NCBI GenBank assembly: GCA_014240375.1
Contig: JAAZXB010000002.1
Location: 62,001 to 126,000, forward strand
DNA length: 64,000 nucleotides
Reading direction: 5' to 3'
Origin: Planctomycetota bacterium
GTDB taxonomy: Bacteria; Planctomycetota; UBA8108; UBA1146
Shown: positions 39,061 through 47,856 of the stretch, piece by piece
Position numbering within the stretch: position 1 is the stretch's first letter
How the letters are laid out: every line of letters starts with the position of its first letter
Translations under genes and position numbers: made by a program
Notes under the pieces: model-generated
What the model saw: the letters and a program-made list of their open reading frames with translations, nothing else
What the model was told of the DNA's origin: nothing
Database searches by the model: none

Positions 39061-39189
39061 CGAGATTCCCTCTACTTTCGCAGCCGGATCGTATCGCGTC
39101 CCCTACGCCGGATCGAGATCCACCACCGAATCCCCACGGCAACAGTTCAGTCGACGCTTCTCACTTCTCCGGTTCCCGGATGAGAACGA

Positions 39190-39217
39190 GCCCCCAGCGC
39201 TGGCCAGCGCCGGGGGC
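39190..39217 (-). terminator. GC-rich hairpin after the porin-like gene
   Basis: The inverted repeat GCCCCC-A-GCGCT / AGCGC-C-GGGGGC encloses the loop GGCC. It begins 23 bp past the stop of the 40619-39240 gene, and on the minus strand TCGTTCTCA follows. It probably terminates that gene before ispF. Confidence 0.6.
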
Positions 39218-39239
39218 CCGTACTCCGTGAAAGAGTCTA

Positions 39240-40619
39240 CTAGAAGCGAACCTCGGAGGAGATCGAGATCACCTCGACCCCCGATCCGACTCCCAGTGCC
39301 TTGGCATTCTGCAGGGTGCCGGCATTGAGGTAGAAGGTCAGGTAGTCGGTCGCACGGTAGGTCGCCCGGACATCAAACTCGTCGCCCAACTTGCTGCTGG
39401 AGCTCCCGTTCGAGGCCGCACCATTGCTGTTGGCATTGAGGGTCGCATAGGCAAACAGCCCCTGCACCGACCATTCCGGAGTCAGGTTCATGCCGCCCTT
39501 GATCTTGAATGCACGGTAGTTGGTATCGACATCGAGACCGTAGTAGGCGTCCTCGAGTACCAGCATATCGTTGTTGAACTCGTACGAGACGAAGTTCGAG
39601 TTACTCGAGTTGGCACCGTTGTCATCTCCCGACAGATCCCACAGGGAAAAATCGACCCAGGGAGCGTCATTCTCATCCGCATCAGGAATGTCGTAATGAA
39701 CTCCAGCGACCAGTCCGTAGGCACTGTTCTGGTTGACCGAACTGCTGTAGTCGCCGAACTGCCAGTAGAGCTCACCGTAGAATTTGAGACCGTCAGCTCC
39801 CGACAGGTGTCCACCACCTCCGAAGGTCAGAAGATCACTACCTCCGTCATTCTTCGAGTTGAGCAGGACGATTCCCATGTCACCGGTATAGTCACCGGTA
39901 TCGAGGGGCAACCCGTAGACCAGGCCGAACAGGGATTCGTTATCGACCGGAGACAGATCAAACATCAGGACATCGAGAGTGTTCTCGCCGAGATCATAAT
40001 GGCCCACTGCTCCGACCGGCTGAAGAGAACGGACCCGACCGGCGGAAGCAGACTGTGGCGTACCGCTGTCTCCTCCACCATTGTCGTAGGCAGACTCCGC
40101 ATTCCCCAGATCGAGCAGGAACGGCTGGTGGTTCCCCGAAAAGTCGATGGCGTAGTCGACCACCCCGAAATCGAGATCGAGGGCGGCATCCATCGCACCT
40201 TGCCAGCTCACCTTGGCCTCGCCGAGGGACAATGGGAGATTCCCATCGCGACCGTTGGTGTCGATATCAAAGGGTGTTTCAAGGCTGATATTCGCCGACA
40301 CCCCCTCGGAGATCGTCGCCACGATCCCGATGTTGACGAGCGGATCGAAGAAGGAGCCTCCCGCCAGATCTCCCGGCCAACTGCCTCCCAGGAGCAGTGG
40401 ATCAGCGCCAGATCCTCCCGCTGCTGCGAGTCCAGCGCGACCGAATGAATCGCTGCGATCGACCAGACTGAGTGTCATGTCGCCGGTGATGGTCAACCGA
40501 AGCGCACGACCCGGTTTGACATCGCCACCTAGACTGGTTTGAGAAAATGCCGTACTGCTGACCGAGATCGCCAGTACCACTGCAACAACGAGGCTGGGAA
40601 GCCTGTGAATTCTGTTCAT
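39240..40619 (-). CDS. Porin-like outer-membrane beta-barrel protein
   Basis: I do not recognise the exact family. From the ATG at 40619 (MNRIHRLPSLVVAVVLAISV) the product is 459 residues, with a signal peptide ending near STAFSQ. The mature part has many short amphipathic strands with aromatic ends (WVDFSLWDL, KFYGELYWQFGDY, TYRATDYLTFYLNAGT). It ends in a terminal Phe (SISSEVRF), as outer-membrane barrels do. A run of Asn/Ser/Gly near residue 400 may be a loop. An outer-membrane channel is inferred. The ATG has a long GGGGG run upstream. It is monocistronic, ending in a hairpin. Confidence 0.8.
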   Translation of the reverse strand: MNRIHRLPSLVVAVVLAISVSSTAFSQTSLGGDVKPGRALRLTITGDMTLSLVDRSDSFGRAGLAAAGGSGADPLLLGGSWPGDLAGGSFFDPLVNIGIVATISEGVSANISLETPFDIDTNGRDGNLPLSLGEAKVSWQGAMDAALDLDFGVVDYAIDFSGNHQPFLLDLGNAESAYDNGGGDSGTPQSASAGRVRSLQPVGAVGHYDLGENTLDVLMFDLSPVDNESLFGLVYGLPLDTGDYTGDMGIVLLNSKNDGGSDLLTFGGGGHLSGADGLKFYGELYWQFGDYSSSVNQNSAYGLVAGVHYDIPDADENDAPWVDFSLWDLSGDDNGANSSNSNFVSYEFNNDMLVLEDAYYGLDVDTNYRAFKIKGGMNLTPEWSVQGLFAYATLNANSNGAASNGSSSSKLGDEFDVRATYRATDYLTFYLNAGTLQNAKALGVGSGVEVISISSEVRF

Positions 40620-40862
40620 GGGGTGTTCCCCCCCTTCCCCGGATGAAGACAACCTGAATTACAACAACCTGAATACTGTCAGGCTGCGTTGAAATCCGAC
40701 CTCGCATCCGGCGTCCAACTGGACACCCGACCATTCCACAGGTCAGATCAATCGGTGGAGTCTGCGCAATCAGATCCGTCTGGTCAAGGGTGCCATCCAA
40801 AGGCTCGTGAGAGATATTCGGATGTTGATCTCCCGGCCGGGAGGTCCGGGGAAGGAGAGATC

Positions 40863-41552
40863 TCACTCACTGCGTCGAAAAAGCGCTTCTGCCACCTCGA
40901 GATCGTTGCCGGTGGTAATCTTCGGATTGGGGTGCTGGGGTTCGACGAATTCAACATCGAGACCACGACAAGCCACCGCCTCCACCTCATCTGTGCCCTC
41001 ATCCGCGCATTCAGAGAGCGCCTGTCGGATCGAGTCCACTTCGAATACCTGGGGAGTTTGCGCCTGCCACAACTGATCTCGATCGACCCTTTGTTGCCAT
41101 CGTTGCTGCCGGTCCAGCCGGTGCAGGGTTTCGGTCACAGGACTGGCCAGAAGCGCCGCTCTGGAGTGGCTCGCACGAACCAGTACTCGGGCCAGATCAT
41201 CGGGGTGAAGAAGTGGTCGGGCGCCGTCATGAATCGCCACCAGATCTCCCCCAGCAGCGGATATTGCTGCCAGTCCCGCCAGCACACTTGCCCTGCGAGT
41301 GTCGCCTCCGACGACGATTTCGACCGGGACCGCTGCTGAATCCAGCTGCTGGAGCCAGTCTTTAGCCGCCTGCAAATCCCCCGGATGGACCACCAACACG
41401 GCACTGCGACAGGATGGATGAGCGATCGCCGACTGCAGCGAGTGGATCACCATCGGACGCCCCGACAGCGGCACCGCTGCCTTTCGGATCCGCTGGCCGA
41501 GACGGGTGCCCTCACCGGCGGCCACCAGCACGACGTGATAATCAGCAACCAT
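40863..41552 (-). CDS. ispD: 2-C-methyl-D-erythritol 4-phosphate cytidylyltransferase
   Basis: IspD couples CTP to MEP in isoprenoid synthesis. The nucleotide-binding N-terminus reads VLVAAGEGTRLGQ with K24 following, and later blocks are VGGDTRRASVLAGL, AIHDGARPL and WQAQTPQVF. The C-terminal DDxxxVE-like region is TDEVEAVACRG. Length is 229 residues. It follows dgt by 12 bp. In many bacteria ispD and ispF adjoin; here a porin-like gene and a spacer separate them. Confidence 0.95.
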   Translation of the reverse strand: MVADYHVVLVAAGEGTRLGQRIRKAAVPLSGRPMVIHSLQSAIAHPSCRSAVLVVHPGDLQAAKDWLQQLDSAAVPVEIVVGGDTRRASVLAGLAAISAAGGDLVAIHDGARPLLHPDDLARVLVRASHSRAALLASPVTETLHRLDRQQRWQQRVDRDQLWQAQTPQVFEVDSIRQALSECADEGTDEVEAVACRGLDVEFVEPQHPNPKITTGNDLEVAEALFRRSE

Positions 41553-41564
41553 TTCGCGCTCTCC

Positions 41565-42782
41565 TCATGACAATCGTCCGGGATCATTTTGATGGGGGCT
41601 GAACAATCGCTCGTACTCCTGCACACAGTAGCGATCGGTCATCCCTGCGATGTAATCACACACCGCCCGCTCCCTGCCGATCTCTGCGCATCGCTCGAGG
41701 AATTCTCTGGGCAATTGTGCGGGTTCACGGACAAATTCCTGGAACAGTGCCGCCACCATCCTCCTGCCCTTTTGAGAAACCCTGACACAGTGCGGATCCC
41801 GATAGAGACGATCATGAAGGAAGGTCTGAAGTTGTGCCTTCTCGGCACTCATCGCATCGGAGAATCCGAGTAAGTCATCGGGAGCCGCCCGTACATCCTC
41901 GACACTCTGGATGTTTCGCTCGGCAATGCGCGCACTGCTGGTCGCCACCAGATCGTTGATCTGATCCGAGATCACACCCGAGATGGTCCTTGCGATCAGC
42001 ACCCTGCGAGACAATGCCTCTCCGTACTGCTGTCGAACGGCGGCTTCCGATCGAGCGAAGATCTCGATCCCACGCAATGCTTCCAGTTCCAGCACACCCG
42101 AACGTATACCATCATCGAGATCGTGACTGTCGTAGGCGAGGGAGTCGCCGATGTCTGCCAGTTGCGCTTCCAGCGTCGGCGGAACTCCAGGCTCAAACTC
42201 TGCCAGCCCTGGCTCGTCGAAGCGTCCGTAGTGCTTGACGATCGACTCCCGAACCTCCCACGACAGATTGAGACCGAGAAACCCGGGATAACGATGTTCC
42301 AGTAGATCGACGACCCTCAATGCGTGGCGGTTGTGGTTGAAGCCACCATGAGAAGCCATCAGCTGGTCCAACTCCCTCTCACCGGCATGACCGAAGGGTG
42401 GATGACCCAGATCGTGTCCGAGCGCGATCGTCTCGACCAGATCCTCGTTGAGACCGAGACGACGGGCGACCGCACGAGAGACCTGTGCCACTTCCAGGGT
42501 GTGGGTCAGTCGGGTGCGGTAGTGATCTCCCTGGTGACTGGCAAATACCTGAGTCTTGTACTCGAGACGACGAAAAGCAGTGCAGTGGATCACTCTCTCC
42601 CGATCGATCTGATAGGCAGTTCGATGTGGCGCAGTCGGCTCGGGGTGAACTCGACCACGGCTCCGAACACTCTGCATCGCATAGGGTGCCAGCAGTTGCT
42701 GCTCCCGGGTGTGGGGGTCGAGCCAGACCTTTGCGGCGGGATCGGAATCCGACCCGGTCGTCTCGATCGATCCATCACTCAT
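41565..42782 (-). CDS. dgt: dGTPase-like HD-domain triphosphohydrolase
   Basis: The family hydrolyses dNTPs, classically dGTP, to the nucleoside and triphosphate. The HD metal site is visible in TRLTHTLEVAQVSRAVARRL and LGHDLGHPPFGHAGE. N-terminal HCTAFRRLEYKTQVF is also conserved. Length is 405 residues, in the range of the 'dGTPase-like' branch. Substrate preference cannot be read from sequence. It abuts the LysM gene upstream and ispD downstream. Confidence 0.93.
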   Translation of the reverse strand: MSDGSIETTGSDSDPAAKVWLDPHTREQQLLAPYAMQSVRSRGRVHPEPTAPHRTAYQIDRERVIHCTAFRRLEYKTQVFASHQGDHYRTRLTHTLEVAQVSRAVARRLGLNEDLVETIALGHDLGHPPFGHAGERELDQLMASHGGFNHNRHALRVVDLLEHRYPGFLGLNLSWEVRESIVKHYGRFDEPGLAEFEPGVPPTLEAQLADIGDSLAYDSHDLDDGIRSGVLELEALRGIEIFARSEAAVRQQYGEALSRRVLIARTISGVISDQINDLVATSSARIAERNIQSVEDVRAAPDDLLGFSDAMSAEKAQLQTFLHDRLYRDPHCVRVSQKGRRMVAALFQEFVREPAQLPREFLERCAEIGRERAVCDYIAGMTDRYCVQEYERLFSPHQNDPGRLS

Positions 42783-43172
42783 TCAACGGCCTCCCGATTT
42801 CTTTTGGACTCTTCTGATCATCGGTTTTCCCACCGGCAACAGGATCTCGGTTCCTGGAGCGATCGTCACGCCCTTCCAGCGAGGGTTGAGCGATTCCAGT
42901 TCGATCACCGAATAGCCGCGGTCGCGGGAGATCCACAGCAATGTTTCACCGCTGCCGGTTCGATGGATGGCTCCCTGATCTTTCAATACCGGGATGGGCA
43001 CTCTCTCTGGCGAAGTGGTATGACTACAGCCGACCACGCCAACCCACACCACACCAGCCCAGATCCCCAGCACCCACCACAGTAGTCTTCCCTTGCCCTT
43101 GCCGAGGAAGGAAGAGGTTCCCCCTTGCCCGACCCAGCGTTGCAGGAATTCAGATCGGTTCACCATGGTCAT
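42783..43172 (-). CDS. Membrane-anchored LysM-domain protein
   Basis: From the ATG at 43172, with GAGGGG upstream, the product is 129 residues. A single hydrophobic segment at 31-49 precedes a LysM-like domain at about 69-116 (GETLLWISRDRGYSVIELES, IAPGTEILLPVG). LysM binds peptidoglycan or related glycans, so the domain probably faces the periplasm. The segment ends in VVGCS, which could be a lipobox, but the long N-terminal part makes this doubtful. It is the first gene of a LysM-dgt-ispD unit, with no spacing before dgt. Confidence 0.8.
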   Translation of the reverse strand: MTMVNRSEFLQRWVGQGGTSSFLGKGKGRLLWWVLGIWAGVVWVGVVGCSHTTSPERVPIPVLKDQGAIHRTGSGETLLWISRDRGYSVIELESLNPRWKGVTIAPGTEILLPVGKPMIRRVQKKSGGR

Positions 43173-43323
43173 CGGTGGCCCCTCAACATCCCCAGGAATT
43201 AACGAGAAAAGATCCAACCTGAATATCCGCCCGGCCCTCGCTACGAGTGCCTCTCCACTGCAGCATAGCAGAGACCGGTGGTCAGCGGGATAGCAGCGGA
43301 GACAGTTGAGTCAGGAGGAGCGG

Positions 43324-44544
43324 ATGCGGATCTCGGCGCAGGCGATCTGGAATGGACACGGAACAGCTCGTCCCGGTCGCATCTCCATCCGCGATGGTAG
43401 AATCGAGCAGATCTTGCCTCCCGGGCCCGCCGACATCGACCTCGGAGAAGCGATCCTCTGCGCCGGATTCGTCAATGCACATCTGCATCTCGACCTGTCA
43501 CTGCCTCGCCCGACCGAGACGATGGTCGGATCCTTCGACGACTGGCTGCTCTCGGTGGTCGAGGCTCGCCAGCAACTGGGTGAAGACGGACGGACGATCC
43601 AGGCCGCAGCAGGTGCCGAAGAGACCCTTGCCGGAGGCACCACCGCCGTCTTCGACATCGATCCTGCCGGAGCTTCGATCACTGCGCTGACCGACAGCCC
43701 GCTGCGACGCTTGCTTCTGCGCGAGGTGATCGCCTTGAACTCTCGACCGGGAATCGATTTCGAAGCACTCGGCCACTTTCTTCGAGGCGCCAACGATGGT
43801 GACCGTGAGTTACGAGGCATCTCCCCCCACTCCTCCTACACCGTGCATCCAGAGGTGCTGGCGACCCTGCTGCCCTGGTGCCGTGAACAGGATGTACCGT
43901 GGGCGATGCACATCGCCGAACCGACGTGGGAACGGGAACTGCTCGTCGATGGCAGCGGCGCGGGTGCGAGATTTCTCGAAGGATTGGGTGCCGATCCTGC
44001 ATCGTTTCGCCGTGGCCAGACGATGATCGAAGCACTGCACGGCTCCGGCGACCTGACCCGACACGGTCTCATCATCCACGGCAACGAGTGTTCCGAAGAT
44101 GAGATCGCCACCATCGGTGACTCCGGAGCGGCACTGGTGTGGTGCCCGCGCTCCCACGCCTTCTTCGGCAGAGCTCCGCACCCGGCACCACAGGCGGCCA
44201 AGAAGGGGCTGGACGTGCTGCTGGGGACCGATGGAAAGGTCTCCTCGGGCACCCTCTCGATGCTCGATGAGATGGGTGCCGCTCGCGCGGCGGCCGCCGA
44301 TCTGGACATCGAAACCATCTGGAAGATGGCGATCGTCAACCCGCGCCAGTGGTTGGCGCGAAGCGGCCATCCGGAACTGCTCGGTAGCGGCACGCTGAAG
44401 GAGGGCGATCCCGCTGACCTGGTGGCGGTGTCGATTCCCGACGGAGATGGTCCGTTGCTGGAGCGGGCGCTCTCGGGCGAAGTACTCGGCACCTGGATCG
44501 ACGGGCGAGCGTTACAGCCGGAGATGCTCGAAGATGCTCAGTAG
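43324..44544 (+). CDS. Amidohydrolase-family metal-dependent deaminase/hydrolase
   Basis: This is a cyclic amidohydrolase of the cytosine deaminase/TRZ-ATZ type. Metal ligands are seen as H53 and H55 (FVNAHLHLD), the His of AMHIAEP, the His of IIHGNEC and the Asp of LGTDGKVSS. The N-terminal small beta domain (WNGHGTARPGRISIRDGRIE) and the C-terminal EGDPADLVAVS close the fold. The ATG at 43324 has AGGAGG 5 bp upstream; a TTG at 43306 is an alternative. Length is 406 residues. Substrate is unknown. It is transcribed divergently from the LysM gene. Confidence 0.93.
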   Translation: MRISAQAIWNGHGTARPGRISIRDGRIEQILPPGPADIDLGEAILCAGFVNAHLHLDLSLPRPTETMVGSFDDWLLSVVEARQQLGEDGRTIQAAAGAEETLAGGTTAVFDIDPAGASITALTDSPLRRLLLREVIALNSRPGIDFEALGHFLRGANDGDRELRGISPHSSYTVHPEVLATLLPWCREQDVPWAMHIAEPTWERELLVDGSGAGARFLEGLGADPASFRRGQTMIEALHGSGDLTRHGLIIHGNECSEDEIATIGDSGAALVWCPRSHAFFGRAPHPAPQAAKKGLDVLLGTDGKVSSGTLSMLDEMGAARAAAADLDIETIWKMAIVNPRQWLARSGHPELLGSGTLKEGDPADLVAVSIPDGDGPLLERALSGEVLGTWIDGRALQPEMLEDAQ

Positions 44545-44567
44545 CCCGCTAAGGAGCCGGACCCGTA

Positions 44568-44756
44568 TCACTCCTTCGGAGTGGATGATCTGGTGCCGTA
44601 ATAGGTATACCCCGCGGTGATCGCAGCGACGGTCAAGTATCTCAACCACTCCAGATCGATGTCGTACTCGTGCTCCGCCATCCCGATCGCGAAGACGGAG
44701 CCAAAGGAGAGACAAAACGTGAGGGCGACGAGGATCAAGAGCCGTTTCGTGACCAA
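44568..44756 (-). CDS. Small two-helix membrane protein (hypothetical)
   Basis: A 62-codon frame starts with TTG, preceded by a good ribosome site (GGAGG). The first 24 residues are hydrophobic (RLLILVALTFCLSFGSVFAI). A second hydrophobic stretch lies near 40-52 (LRYLTVAAITAGYTYY). It could be a signal-anchored inner-membrane protein. I recognise no family. It ends 24 bp from the end of the convergent amidohydrolase gene. Confidence 0.5.
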   Translation of the reverse strand: MVTKRLLILVALTFCLSFGSVFAIGMAEHEYDIDLEWLRYLTVAAITAGYTYYGTRSSTPKE

Positions 44757-44825
44757 ATTTCCTCCAGAGGTTCCTTCAGGGACGTAGATCGAGGAAGTAC
44801 ACCTCGGTGCCGGTGACTTCGATCG

Positions 44826-45914
44826 CTACTTCGAACCGACGACTCGCAACTCCATCAGCACCGCCCCGTGATCGGAGGGGAACTGCCGATCGGGCACCGG
44901 GATCGTGTCGTCCTCCCAGGCGATGGGATAGACCTGCCCCGCCACCGGCTCGAGTTTCCAACGAGTCTTGTCCCCCGCTTCACCTTCGCCTTCCCCATCG
45001 TTCGCCGCATCGGAATCGTGGATGTAGAGGCGGTCGATCCGCTCGAATCCCTGATCCTTGCCGCCGCTGGTGCGGTACATCGGCGACCAGGTGATGCCGG
45101 GCCGCTGGACCGGATTCGGATGGACCGTCCGGTAGCTGTCGACGAAGCCCGCATCGGCCATCGCGAGACTGACCGGCAGATCGAGGGCACGGCGTCGCTT
45201 GTAGGTACGGGCGGTGTCGGTAGTCCAGTCGAGATGCGACGGGGTGTTCCAGTCGCCACCGACCAGCAGCGGAATCGACAGGTCGAGATGGCCGACTGCA
45301 TCCAACTTGGCGATGATGCGTTGGGCCTGGGGAAGTCGCTGCGATCGCACGAACTCCGACTCGAGCAGATCGCCATCGGTGATATCGGGGGTGTCGCGCA
45401 GTTTTGTCGTGATGTAGTCGCGGTAGTCGAGCCAGATGCTCCAGGCGATGAAGTCGCGCCCTTGATCGTCGACCAGTCTGGCCCCGACCGCGTGCCACGG
45501 TTCGTGGGTGAACCGTTCGGCGATGTCAAAACGGGTCAGGATGCAAAGATGCGGACTGTCCGCCTGCCACTGGTTCCAGCCGAGTTGCTCGGCGAGCCAC
45601 GCGCCGAGCAGCGGCCGCTCCCCATCGATGTCGTAACTCTCCTGCATCAGCACCAGATCCGCACCGGAGTCGCGGATCACTGCCAGTGCCTTCTCGGCAC
45701 CGTCGCCCACGCTGTTGCCTCCGTTCAAGACGTTCCACACCAGCACCCGCATCGTATCGGCGGCGGCTGGCGCGACCGGCGCATCGCTCGATCGAGCCAT
45801 CGGATGGGCGCAGCCAGCGGCGACCAGTGCGACCAGCGCAAAACAATGCCAGCCGAGCCGCCCCGGCCGGGTGAAGGAGAGGATTCTTCGATGCCAGGCG
45901 CAGGCGATGATCAT
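44826..45914 (-). CDS. Lipoprotein of the endonuclease/exonuclease/phosphatase fold
   Basis: From the ATG at 45914, with TAGGAG upstream, the product is 362 residues. Residues 1-35 are a lipoprotein signal with lipobox VAAGC (C35), so it is probably membrane-anchored outside the cytoplasm. The fold is shown by RVLVWNVLNGGNS, LVLMQESYDIDG, LLVGGDWNTPSHLDW, RIDRLYIHDSD and the end SDHGAVLMEL. Together these give the Asn, Glu, Asp and His of the active site. The substrate (nucleic acid, inositol phosphate or sphingolipid-like) cannot be told. Confidence 0.88.
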   Translation of the reverse strand: MIIACAWHRRILSFTRPGRLGWHCFALVALVAAGCAHPMARSSDAPVAPAAADTMRVLVWNVLNGGNSVGDGAEKALAVIRDSGADLVLMQESYDIDGERPLLGAWLAEQLGWNQWQADSPHLCILTRFDIAERFTHEPWHAVGARLVDDQGRDFIAWSIWLDYRDYITTKLRDTPDITDGDLLESEFVRSQRLPQAQRIIAKLDAVGHLDLSIPLLVGGDWNTPSHLDWTTDTARTYKRRRALDLPVSLAMADAGFVDSYRTVHPNPVQRPGITWSPMYRTSGGKDQGFERIDRLYIHDSDAANDGEGEGEAGDKTRWKLEPVAGQVYPIAWEDDTIPVPDRQFPSDHGAVLMELRVVGSK

Positions 45915-46064
45915 GTCACTAACTCCTACAAGCGCTCTCGTTACGCGCGATCGGCCAATGGAAACGACCTGTCCACAGCAGTTCCTCGAGTGCCTGTCAC
46001 CGACGAGGGGGGGACCCACTCCGAGAATCCACTCCGGGGACCATACATCCATCAGTGGAGCAAA

Positions 46065-46802
46065 TCACTGGCGAACCGCCCGGATGATCATCGTCTCACC
46101 GAGCAGGAGCGGAAGAGAGAACATGCTCTTCTTGACATCGTTACAGATGAGTTTGGTCTGCTCCATCTTGCCCCTGCGGTGGTAGGCCAGCGAGGTCGCC
46201 AGGTAAAGGAAGGGAGCCAGCGGCAGGTAGAGCCAGGAAACTGCCTTGCTCCGATTGGTGGCGACCTGCTCGATCTGGAAACCAGCGGAGTGCAACAGAT
46301 AGCGGATCTCGGGAAATGAGAGCAAACCGATGTGATGCAGAGGGCCAGGATTATTTTCATCCAGTGGAGAGTTGCACTTGTTGTGGTGTCCGGTCAGCAG
46401 CCACTTCCAGCGCGAACGGATGGAACTGATGTTTGGCGTCGAGACGATGAACTCACCTCCCGGTCGCAAGACACGGAGGACCTCGGCGATGAAATCTTGC
46501 TGCCGATCGATGTGCTCGATGCCATCGATGCAAACCAGGGTATCGACACTCTCGTCGTCGAGCGGAAGTCGATCGGTCATATCCCCCTGGCGAAAGGAGC
46601 CGTGGTCGATTTCAAGATCATCCTCAATATCGATGGCGAGCACATCCTGATAACCGTGATCCTTGAGACGCTGAACAAACGCGCCACTTCCGCACGGAAC
46701 ATCTACAATCCGCGCTTCAGGTCCATTTCCGACCAGTTCAAACACCGTCTCGTGAGTGTTCTTCGAGGTATTGATGGAAATACCCTTGTAGTCTCTTCGC
46801 AT
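46065..46802 (-). CDS. Class I SAM-dependent methyltransferase
   Basis: The 245-residue product has motif I IVDVPCGSGAF (32-42), a following acidic DIEDD, and motif IV/post I LVCIDGIEHIDRQQDF, then LRVLRPGGEFIVSTPN. The C-terminal half contains a hydrophobic stretch (WLYLPLAPFLYLATSLAY) that could associate with the membrane. This layout resembles methyltransferases near glycan or quinone genes, but no such neighbour is seen. The substrate is unknown. Confidence 0.9.
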   Translation of the reverse strand: MRRDYKGISINTSKNTHETVFELVGNGPEARIVDVPCGSGAFVQRLKDHGYQDVLAIDIEDDLEIDHGSFRQGDMTDRLPLDDESVDTLVCIDGIEHIDRQQDFIAEVLRVLRPGGEFIVSTPNISSIRSRWKWLLTGHHNKCNSPLDENNPGPLHHIGLLSFPEIRYLLHSAGFQIEQVATNRSKAVSWLYLPLAPFLYLATSLAYHRRGKMEQTKLICNDVKKSMFSLPLLLGETMIIRAVRQ

Positions 46803-46856
46803 CGCGCAGACCCCGCCTCGATACTCTTTTATGATGATTCGCTTTCAACAACTCGC

Positions 46857-46884
46857 ATTGTCACGAGACTTCTCCTAGGGTCAA
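46857..46884 (-). promoter_or_regulatory. Possible promoter of the methyltransferase gene
   Basis: On the minus strand TTGACC (46884-46879), 16 bp, then GACAAT (46862-46857) lies about 55 bp before the start codon, in the divergent spacer with tatD. The -10 match is weak. Confidence 0.35.
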
Positions 46885-46921
46885 TATCAGTTGCCCAGTC
46901 ATCCCTCGAACGGGAGTTCAC

Positions 46922-47728
46922 GTGCCCTCAGAAGCCATCGACAGCCATGCCCACCTCTACTTCGATCGTTTCAACGACGATCGTGACGAAGTGATCCAGC
47001 GCGCCAAGGATGCGGGTTTTGTTGCCATCATCAACATCGCCGTCGATGAACAGACCAGCGTGCAGGTGATCGACCTGGCGAGACAGAACCCCGGTTTCTG
47101 TCATGCCGTGGTCGGTGTTCACCCGACTCACTCCGGCATGCCCGCCAGTGAACTGGCCGCCACCCTGGCTGCCATCGAAGCGCTGTGCGACGAACATCCG
47201 CAACAGGTGGTCGGCATCGGAGAGATCGGATTGGACTATTACTGGAAGGATGTCAGCCCCGAGGATCAGGAGCGCGCCTTCATCGCACAACTCGACATCG
47301 CTCGCCGGCGCAACTTGCCGGTGGTGATTCACTGTCGCGAGGCGTGGCCCGATACTCTTGCGGTCATCGAGAAACACGGCGCGGGAGTGATCGGTGTCTT
47401 CCACTGCTTCGGCGGCACCGTCGAGGAAGCACGGCGAGCTCTGGACCTCGGCTGGTATGTATCCTTTGCTGGCAATGTCACCTACCCAAAGGCGCAAGAT
47501 CTGCGCGATGCGGCGGCGATCGTTCCCCTCGATCGATTGCTACTGGAAACAGACAGTCCGTTTCTGGCGCCGCAACCGAAGCGAGGGAAACGTAACGAAC
47601 CGGTGCACTCACTACACACCGCTGACCAGCTGGCCAAGATCCACGGCACCGATCGGCGCACCGTTCTCAATGCGACCACCTTCAATTCGAGAACGTTGTT
47701 TCGCCTCAGTAGTGGAAAGATTCGATGA
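46922..47728 (+). CDS. tatD: TatD-family metal-dependent deoxyribonuclease
   Basis: TatD proteins are TIM-barrel metal-dependent nucleases of the amidohydrolase superfamily. Ligands are H9 and H11 (DSHAHLYF), the Glu of GEIGLDYYW, the His of VVIHCREAW, the His of FHCFGG and the Asp of ETDSPFLAP. The C-terminal RNEPVHSLHTADQLAKIHG is typical. The start is GTG, with GGGAG upstream. Length is 268 residues. Confidence 0.95.
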   Translation: MPSEAIDSHAHLYFDRFNDDRDEVIQRAKDAGFVAIINIAVDEQTSVQVIDLARQNPGFCHAVVGVHPTHSGMPASELAATLAAIEALCDEHPQQVVGIGEIGLDYYWKDVSPEDQERAFIAQLDIARRRNLPVVIHCREAWPDTLAVIEKHGAGVIGVFHCFGGTVEEARRALDLGWYVSFAGNVTYPKAQDLRDAAAIVPLDRLLLETDSPFLAPQPKRGKRNEPVHSLHTADQLAKIHGTDRRTVLNATTFNSRTLFRLSSGKIR

Positions 47729-47789
47729 CGTAGGTCTTCGAAACCTGCGTATTCAACGAGAGTTCGATTTGCGAGAGACTAGATGCCGA

Positions 47790-47824
47790 AAGAGGTGAAC
47801 GAGCTCATCGCTCCTTCACCTCTT
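47790..47824. terminator. Bidirectional hairpin between convergent genes
   Basis: AAGAGGTGAA (47790-47799) pairs with TTCACCTCTT (47815-47824), with an inner GAGC/GCTC stem and a 5-nt loop, interrupted by one mismatch. It lies between the tatD stop on the plus strand and the secreted-protein stop on the minus strand, so it can serve both. Confidence 0.65.
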
Positions 47825-47856
47825 GGACTCCTGGATGATTTTGTTGAGTGTCTCTG

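Noticed and set aside
44776-44961. A shifted frame at the end of the lipoprotein gene ending in EVTGTEVYFLDLRP
   Set aside because: The tail looks protein-like, so a frameshift at the lipoprotein C-terminus was considered. However, the annotated frame already reaches the expected last motif SDHGAVLMEL, and the shifted frame upstream is not conserved.
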